In this document: piece after piece, positions 57,660 to 64,000 of the stretch
How positions within the stretch are numbered: position 1 is the first letter of the stretch
Layout of the letters: each line of letters starts with the position of its first letter
NCBI GenBank assembly: GCA_905221605.1
Contig: CAJNDS010000130.1
Coordinates: forward strand, 1-64,000
Length of the DNA stretch: 64,000 bases
Origin: Symbiodinium natans
Taxonomy: Eukaryota; Sar; Dinophyceae; Suessiales; Symbiodiniaceae
Reading direction: 5' to 3'
Translations under genes and position numbers: made by a program
The notes under the pieces: generated by a model
The model's database searches: none
The model's input: only the letters and a program-made list of their open reading frames with translations
What the model was told of the DNA's origin: nothing

Positions 57660-58990
57660 AATTCCCAAGGGGGATATAGCTGGCAAGCTTCACGGCCTCC
57701 TCACCGGTGTCTGCGACGGCCGCGGCCAACTCCCGCGCGACTTGGAAGTACCTGTTGCCGCTGCTCTCCTGCGGTTTCGGCTTCTGAGGGCTGAGGGTTT
57801 AGGGTTTAGGGTTTAGGGTTTAGGGTTTAGGGTGTAGGGTTTAGGGTCTAGGGTCTACGGTCTAGAAGGCTGTAGGCTTCTTTACCCACCGGCCCAACTC
57901 ACAACTGGCCAATAACTCTGGAAAAACTTGCCGCGGTTGTCAACATTGCTCTTGCTCTGATCGTGGGAGCGCATCGGTTTCGATACTTGCTGGATGCTAT
58001 CCCTAAACCCTAAACCCTAAACCCTAAACCCTAAACCCTGAACCCTAACCCCTAAACCCTAAACCCTAAACCCTAAACCCCTGGGCTTAACCGTCTGGGG
58101 CGGCTCAGCACTGAGGCCGTCCTTGACGTAGAGCATGTCCGCGACGTTGAGCCTCAGTCTCAGGCATCTTCATCCTCTGCCTGTCTGTCCCTAACCTTAG
58201 GGGCTTAGGGTACATCAGGGGTTTGGGGTTTAGGGTTTAGGGTTTAGGGTTTAGGGTTAAGGGTTTAGGGTTTAGGGCTATTGCCTTAGGGGCTCTTAAC
58301 AGGGAAGTCGTACTAGGTACGTATTCTGCATGACTTCTCAAGGAGTGAGGGAATTCCCCTCAGCCCTTACTAAGGGTAAGAACACCAACTGAGAACGGGG
58401 ATAGGATTGGGGGGGACCCTTGGAAAATATATAGACCCTCTCAATAAGGTCCCTGTTTAAGAGAGCCAGTAGAGGGTTCAGAAGGGTTCCCTTTTAAGGG
58501 TCCCCCCTATCCTACCTCCCTAAACCCTAAACCCTAAACACTAAACCCTAAACCCTAAAACCCTAAACCCTACACCCTAAACCCTAAACCCTAAACCGCA
58601 GGAAGTCGAGCAGCTGCAGCTCGCAGATGACGCCCCCAATCCGCACGCAGAACTGTAGGTCGCGGCAGCCACCAGCAAGCGGAAACAGGAACCTCTGCGT
58701 TAGGGTTTAGGGTTTAGGGTTTAGGGTTTAGGGTTTAGGGTTTAGGGTTCAGGGTTCAGGGTTCAGGGTTCAGGGTTCAGGGTTCAGGGTTGAGGGTTCA
58801 GGGTTCAGGGTTCAGGGTTCATTTATCTACATTTAGGGTGGGTTAGGGTTTAGCTCATCGACACTAAGGAAACCTTGAAGGATCAGGATCTCCACACCTT
58901 AAGGCCTTAAGACCTAAGTCCTAAGTGGCCTGTCATTGAACTCCACAATGTCCAGCTTCAGGTCCTGACCAAAGGCAAGGTATGAGGGGG
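57660..58990 (-). CDS. multi-exon gene, unknown product
   Basis: Minus-strand exon candidates: about 58985-58925 (AFGQDLKLDIVEFNDRPL), 58697-58600 (RFLFPLAGGCRDLQFCVRIG, then GVICELQLLDF), about 58170-58085 (RLNVADMLYVKDGLSAEPPQ), 57990-57895 (QQVSKPMRSHDQSKSNVDNR, then GKFFQSYW), 57775-57665 (SGNRYFQVARELAAAVADTG). All have protein-like composition and lie on one strand, separated by telomere-type arrays. I recognise no family, and the splice joins were not resolved. Confidence 0.5.
58700..58825. repeat. TTTAGGG then TTCAGGG array
   Basis: Seven TTTAGGG units followed by about ten TTCAGGG units: a homogenised variant block. Confidence 0.93.
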
Positions 58991-59034
58991 TTTACGAAAA
59001 TACGGGACCCCCATATATATAAATATATATAGAG

Positions 59035-59075
<41 letters not shown>

Positions 59076-59150
59076 GAGAGAGATATATATATATATCCCC
59101 AAATAGTAGCATTCCCTCACAATAAGAACCCCAATAAGGGACCCCTCTTA
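58984..59150. mobile_element. MITE family 4 copy, with TA core
   Basis: GAGGGGGTTTACGAAAATACGG at the left and CCCCAAATAGTAGCATTCCC / AATAAGAACCCCAATAAGGG at the right, as in the RCC1 intron. The core is expanded by about 100 bp of TA/GA microsatellite. Confidence 0.7.
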
Positions 59151-59283
59151 TCTTAAATCCTCATATAACGAGGTGCACAGATGTCTACAGGAGATTTTCG
59201 CGAAGACCCGGCACGCGCCCACGCTTCAAACGAGTTCTTGCCGATTGAGCCGGGCCCTCGGCGTGACTCAACTTTCTGCCACG

Positions 59284-59345
59284 GTTTAGGGTTTAGGGTT
59301 TAGGGTTTAGGGTTTAGGGTTTAGGGTTTAGGGTTTAGGGTTCAG
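59284..59345. repeat. TTTAGGG array
   Basis: About nine units. Confidence 0.95.
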
Positions 59346-59497
59346 GGGTGTGCTTTGCATGGGTCCTGGCATAGCGCGGATGCCCCGCCCGAACCTTAAA
59401 CTCTGAAGCTTGAACTCGGGCCGCTGCCCTCGCCAAAAGAAGCAAGAAGTATATGTTGAACCCTAAACCCTAAACCCGAAACCTTAAACCCTTCTTG

Positions 59498-59617
59498 CTG
59501 GCGCATATTTTTATCCGGATGCGCAAGACGCCACATTGAAAGAAGCTGCGTGGCTTGCTTGTTTAGACCTTGCCTCGGTGGCAAACACTTGGCCCTAAAC
59601 CATATATTCACATGCAA
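59498..59617 (-). CDS. possible J-domain-like exon
   Basis: Minus frame KQATQLLSMWRLAHPDKNMR contains the HPD-K-N signature of J-domains (Hsp70 co-chaperones), but too little helix II/III is visible to be sure. Confidence 0.3.
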
Positions 59618-59769
59618 TATGTGGGGAGAGCGAGGGAGATTTAGGGTTTAGGAGGGTTTAGTTGGGGTTTAGGAGGGTTTAGGGTTTAGGGTCCTCGGCT
59701 GAACCTCGATTGGAAATGCACGCAGAAATGCAGGCTCTGGCCGCACATGCTCAGACTTGTAATTAGGAT

Positions 59770-59926
59770 ACTTGAAGGCTCATGGGCAGTTGCGGTGTAG
59801 GGTGACAAGTGCCCTGAATGAGCACATAACATAAACCACTACACCTTCCTTTCCCTACCGATAACCCCACATATAAGTACCCTTAAACCGAAACCGTTAA
59901 CCCTTGAATCGTCAGAACCTCCAAGT
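59770..59926. mobile_element. MITE family 3 copy
   Basis: Ends ACTTGAAGGCTCATGGGCAG and TCGTCAGAACCTCCAAGT. Confidence 0.65.
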
Positions 59927-60044
59927 AGCCAACCAGCCTCGATTTGTTCTGAGGCGGCTTAGCCTCGACACCAACCCAAAGGCAACCGCCCGAAAAAAAC
60001 CCTAAACCCTAAACCCCAAACCTTCAATGGTTCAGGGTTTAGAA

Positions 60045-61265
60045 GCTCCTCGTCCATGAAGCGCAGCCCCTCATACATGTCATCCAGGGTCTCATAGACG
60101 ACCGTGTCTCGCAGAACGTCTGACAACCGATACCTCATCCAACCCCCAAGGAGGGACCCTGAATCTTATTCCCGTACAGAACCCCTGTATGTTATGTATA
60201 ACTACTATATACCTAAGTGGCCCCAATGTAGCCCCCAAGATCCCTTGCAAGGGTCCCTCCTTTAGTCCCTGGATCATCGTGAGGCACACAGCGCCAAGGG
60301 CAAAAACCCTTAGCCCGTTTCGGTTTTGAACTTTTTGCCACCTGCCTGGCAGCCTCACACCGCACTTGCAGGGATACAATAATTATGCTGCACGTGAACT
60401 GTTTTAGGGTTTGGGGTTTAGGGATGTATCAAAAGCAGGTGCAGCAAAGACGCCACGCCACTCCGCCGCTTGCGTCGCGGTACTTTTCATGTGCTTTCGC
60501 AATACACCGGTCCTTCGACTTCATAGGCGGCTGGTAGTTCATTCCTTTCGTCTTGGATGCAATCTCACGCACCTGACCGGGGGCAATGCTGTTGCCATTG
60601 CGGAGCTTCTCAGATCCCAGCACTCATGCTGACACACTGCTGAAGCTCAACTGGGCCAAAAACAGGAAGGAGGGTGGCTGAGGCCGACGCTTTCTGGAAG
60701 AAAGCCTCCTGCTGCTCTGCACAGCGATCCAACAACTCGTCCAAGTGATTCACATACTTCCTAAACTGAACTTGGAACCCTAGCAAAAAGTTATAGATTT
60801 TTGCTGCTTCTTAGGAATTACAGCACCCAAACATTAAAAAAAAAAAAACACTCCCAAGAATCCCCTTCTTAGGAATTACAGTACCCAAACATTAAAAAAA
60901 ACAAAAAAAGATTCCCAAGAATCCCTAAGCTTCTGGTAGTTCAGCTTCAGGCTGTGAAACTGCCGGCCGGGGGGGACCACCTTCGCCATCTCCGGAGAGA
61001 CCCCGTACTTCTCCATGAGGGATGTGCCTGCAAGGTGTGCTCCTGACTCCTGCACCCTAAACCCTAAACCCCTTGATTTTACCCTAAACCCTAAACCCTA
61101 AACCCTAAACCCTAAAATTGAAATTCAAACATCCACGGCCCAACGCCCTTGCAAAAATGTGCGCAAAACCTCACGTAAGGGCCAGTCACCGAGCGCGCGG
61201 AACTTCTCCAACTTCTCCACCCCACCCACTTGCTCCAGGGCTTCTGCATAAGTCCTGTTGCAGGA
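60045..61265 (-). CDS. multi-exon gene, unknown product
   Basis: Minus exons: about 61262-61170 (YAEALEQVGGVEKLEKFRAL), 61025-60930 (EKYGVSPEMAKVVPPGRQFH), 60785-60635 (KYVNHLDELLDRCAEQQEAF), 60620-60435 (KLRNGNSIAPGQVREIASKT), about 60130-60050 (RDTVVYETLDDMYEGLRFMD). The third is probably a coiled coil. No domain recognised. The intron between the second and third exons holds two copies of a ~60-bp unit. Confidence 0.5.
60331..60374. repeat. TTTTTGCC...GCAGGGA cassette, diverged copy
   Basis: Reads CTTTTTGCCACCTGCCTGGC ... ACTTGCAGGGA. Same length as the other copies. Confidence 0.6.
60808..60928. repeat. two-copy ~60-bp direct repeat in an intron
   Basis: CTTCTTAGGAATTACAG(C/T) ACCCAAACATTAAAAAAA ... 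CCCAAGAATCCC, twice head to tail. Confidence 0.85.
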
Positions 61266-61634
61266 TTTGAAGGGGGTTTAGGGTTTAGGGTTTTTAGGGT
61301 TTAGGGTTTTTAGGGTTTAGGGTTTAGCGGAAGGAAATCTTTGTGGCCCAGTAACCATCTTACAATAAGGGTACCCTCTTGGGGGTTGGTTACGAGATGG
61401 ACCCGAATGACTGCAGCACTGAGAAGGCCGAAGCAGGAATAGCATGACAAGGATCAGGTCCCTTGTGGGGTTCCTCCTATAGTATGGAGGCTTATATACA
61501 GGTCACTCAAAAGGGGGTTTTAACTTAGAGACAGCACAGACACTAAGGACTGGAAGTCATGTTGCATGGTCCGGTCGCATCGCTTGGCTTGTTCTCTAAC
61601 GTGCGCGACAGAGGAACCCCAAACCTTAAACCCT

Positions 61635-61744
61635 GCTTGAAGGTTCGTGGCTATTCTAAACAGGGTTAACGTAGGTAACTATGGCACTATTCGTAACTGG
61701 TTTCGACAAAACGCAACGTTCTTCTACCCATGAACCTTCAGGCA
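61635..61744. mobile_element. MITE family 3 copy
   Basis: Ends GCTTGAAGGTTCGTGGCTA and CTACCCATGAACCTTCAGGC. Confidence 0.75.
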
Positions 61745-62169
61745 AACTTCCTAACCCGAAGCCCTGAACTCTGAGCCCCAAAATGCCAGATATGCATTTG
61801 CCACCAGGAATCGTTGGCTTCTTCTTCTTCTCCAACAGCACTTCATGTGGTGCCGGCTTGCCCACCTTCCATGGATTAAAAGAAAGGGTTTAGGGTTTAG
61901 GGCTTAGGGTGTGGGGTTACAGAACACGAGGCTTCAAAGAGGAATCTGGAAAACTTAGGGTCCAGGTTTAGGGTTTCCCCCTAAAACACTTAGGGTCTAG
62001 GTTTAGGGTTTCCCCCTAAACCACATCCTCTCGCCATGCCGCGAACTTTAACCCGAAACCGCACGTGCATCTGGGCTCGCCGTGGTACCCTAAGCCCGAA
62101 AACCCTAATCCCCGAACCCTAAACCCTAAACCCTAAGCCCTAAACCCTAAACCCCAAACCCCTAAACTC

Positions 62170-62285
62170 CTTGAACTCCTTCGGGTGACTGAAGGGCGGG
62201 GAGGGGCTCGTGTCCTTCTCCGAACTGCCAAGCTCCCCATCGCGCGTTGAGGCCAGCCTGTCCAGTGCTGCCTTCCAAGGGCTTA
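62170..62285 (-). CDS. possible exon, unknown product
   Basis: Minus frame WKAALDRLASTRDGELGSSE, then KDTSPSPPFSHPKEFKEF. Flanked by arrays of opposite orientation. Confidence 0.4.
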
Positions 62286-62287
62286 CA

Positions 62288-62360
62288 GTTTAGGGTTTAG
62301 GGTTTAGGGTTTAGGGTTTAGGGTTTAGGGTTTAGGGTTTAGGGTTTAGGGTTTAGGGCT
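62288..62360. repeat. TTTAGGG array
   Basis: About ten units. Confidence 0.95.
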
Positions 62361-63284
62361 TGGGGGTGGTTTTTAGGGTTTCGGTTGAGGGCTAGTGCCT
62401 CTTGCATGGAGGGGGGGAGGGGGGTGCAGCACCACTGACGGTCTGAATCTCAGAAAGCAAGCAAGCAGGAAACAAACCCTGCCCAGCCCCTGTCCCACGG
62501 AATTCAATCCGAGCTGCCTGAGCACTCAGCCCTAGTTGGGGGAGGGTAGTTATAATAAGTAGGGCTTAAGGAAACTATAGCTGCCATTGGTTGTAACCCT
62601 TGTGTAGCGCACTTACAACCCTACTTCATAGCCCTAAACCCTAACCCATCAACCCTTCACCCTCAGCCCTCAGCCCTCAACCCCTAAACCCTCAACCCAA
62701 AACCCGAACCCAGGAACCTTCGAGTCCCCAAACCCCTCAACCCCCTCAACCTCCCCACGCCAGCCTTCTGGTCGCCTGGAGCCTTAGGCGTGTCCTGCAA
62801 CGCTGCCGGCTCTTCTTGGGAACTTTTGGGAAGTGGGCACCTTAGGTAAAAGGGCTTGAGGTGTAGGGTTAGGGTGTTTAGGGTTTAGGGTTTAGACGGT
62901 TTAGGGTTTAGGATGTTTAGGGTTTAGGACGTTTAGGGTTTAGGGTGTTTGGGGTTTGGGGAATCATTAACTGCTCAAACAGGAACTCTATGGTTCCCTT
63001 ATTCTCTGCTAGGACACAAGTGGAACAGGACTGGAGAAAAGAGTCCTAAGTTAGAATGCAGTGGGCACCTCATACCACCTTATATAGCTTATACCCTTTA
63101 AGGGAGTACATGAGTCCCTCGTGCCCCTTTATAAGGGGGGTTCTTCCCTAAGTCCTTCTAAGATCCAGCACAAGTAGCGTTCTGAACGGCCCAAGCCGAC
63201 ATTTCTTTGAAAGAAGCCATCTTCGGCTCCATTCCCCTAAGCCCCAAACCCTAAACCCTAAACCCGGAACCCTAAACCCTAAAC

Positions 63285-63891
63285 TTGGGTTCGGCCGGTC
63301 CACACTAACAGTCACCACCAGCAGACCCACAAATAAAAGCACCCGATAAATGCCAAAAAATTGACTGAGATTCCTGCTATTCCTGGTGCTATTTCTGGTG
63401 CTATTTCTGGTGCATTTTTTTGTGCTATTCCTGGTGCTATTTCTGGTGCTATTGTTTGTGCTATTGTTTGTGCTATTTCTGGTGCTATTTTTTGTGCTAT
63501 TGTTTGTGCTATTTCTGGTGCTATTTCTGGTGCTGTTGCTGGTGCTATGTGACTAACAATCACCATCAGCAGACCCACAAAAAACAGCACCCGGTAAATG
63601 CTAAGCTGATAAAATTGACTGGGATTCCTGGTGCTATTTCTGGTGCTATTGTTTGTGCTATTTCTGGTGTTTTTTTTTGTGCTATTCCTGGCGCTATTTC
63701 TGGTGCTATTGTTTGTGCTATTTCTGGTGCTATTTCTGCTGCTATGTGACTAACAGTCACCACCAGCAGACCCACAAAAAGAAGCACCCGGTAAATGCTA
63801 AAATTGACTGGGATTCCTGATGCTATTTTTGGCCTGTGTGTTAGAAGGCCACGGCGTTATTTGACTGTTAGTGTGGACCGGCCGAACCCAA
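63285..63891. mobile_element. 607-bp TIR element with internal minisatellite
   Basis: Perfect 30-bp terminal inverted repeats: left 63285-63314 starts TTGGGTTCGGCCGGTCCACA, right 63862-63891 is its exact reverse complement. Inside are three copies of a ~60-bp segment (CACCAGCAGACCCACAAA ... CACCCGGTAAATG) alternating with two 12-bp minisatellite blocks. No transposase. A CCCTAAA array lies directly to the left. No clear target duplication. Confidence 0.85.
63370..63760. repeat. 12-bp minisatellite (GGTGCTATTTCT)n
   Basis: Two blocks, about 63372-63548 and 63622-63742, with variants TTCCTGGTGCTA and GTTTGTGCTATT. Because the period is a multiple of three, both strands stay open and give AISGAIPG-like frames that are not genes. 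Confidence 0.92.
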
Positions 63892-64000
63892 CCCAAAACC
63901 CCAAAACCCAAAACCCTCAACCCAACACACAGCTCAGGCCGTAGCTCCCAGGGTCTGTTGGGCTTGTATCCGTTCCAACACCTCGCAGTCTCAGCTGCAA

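Noticed and set aside
63361-63787. Open frames of 60-110 aa with AISGAIPG-like repeats on both strands
   Set aside because: They result from a 12-bp minisatellite whose period is a multiple of three; no start context or domain.

Overview
The window looks like nuclear DNA of a dinoflagellate. The evidence is: (i) many short TTTAGGG/CCCTAAA (plant/alveolate-type telomere) arrays in both orientations, inside introns and between genes; (ii) introns using GC and GA as well as GT donors, nearly always with AG|G acceptors; (iii) a 16-nt exact match to the 3' part of the dinoflagellate spliced leader in front of a coding region; (iv) small TIR elements that coincide with introns; (v) protein families common in these genomes (RCC1, SPRY, ankyrin, TPR, LW-A-K helical repeats). 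No prokaryotic gene organisation, rRNA or complete tRNA gene was seen. Species is not assignable from the sequence alone.

Layout. 1-1080: nothing recognised. 1081-4328 (minus): a ten-exon helical-repeat gene whose nine introns can be removed by hand to leave one 607-codon frame. Several of these introns are TIR elements (introner-like), and one carries a second MITE with a 4-bp target duplication. 4.5-8.9 kb: telomere-type arrays, MITEs, microsatellites and one possible plus-strand exon. 8912-19377 (minus): a three-exon RCC1-repeat gene (327 codons). Its first intron is 9.3 kb because an 8.86-kb LTR retroelement (9585-18439, minus strand) has inserted in a telomere-type array there, with a TAGGG duplication. 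The element has near-identical 288/287-bp LTRs, a polypurine tract and a primer site matching the initiator-tRNA-Met anticodon arm (copia-type half-tRNA priming). It encodes no reverse transcriptase, integrase or protease that I can find. It carries a WW + S1-like + CCCH-finger protein, a second three-finger CCCH protein and a Lys-rich protein.

19.4-29 kb is mostly arrays, MITEs, microsatellites, a degenerate tandem repeat (23.9-24.75 kb) and isolated exon candidates. 29.3-30.2 kb holds an apparently intronless TPR protein. 31-35 kb is array-rich. 35.5-46.4 kb has exons of several SPRY-domain genes (minus), and around 42.5 kb a retroposed spliced-leader mRNA. 49.0-50.65 kb is another SPRY gene. 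51.1-56.2 kb is an ankyrin-repeat gene. 57.7-59.0 and 60.0-61.3 kb hold two multi-exon genes of unknown function. 63285-63891 is a 607-bp element with perfect 30-bp TIRs and an internal 12-bp minisatellite.

Almost every gene reads on the minus strand, which fits the unidirectional gene blocks known in dinoflagellates. The recurring theme is that short mobile elements make introns while telomere-type repeats fill introns and spacers. Exon joins were made by eye from frame continuity, splice dinucleotides and domain consensus, without transcript data.
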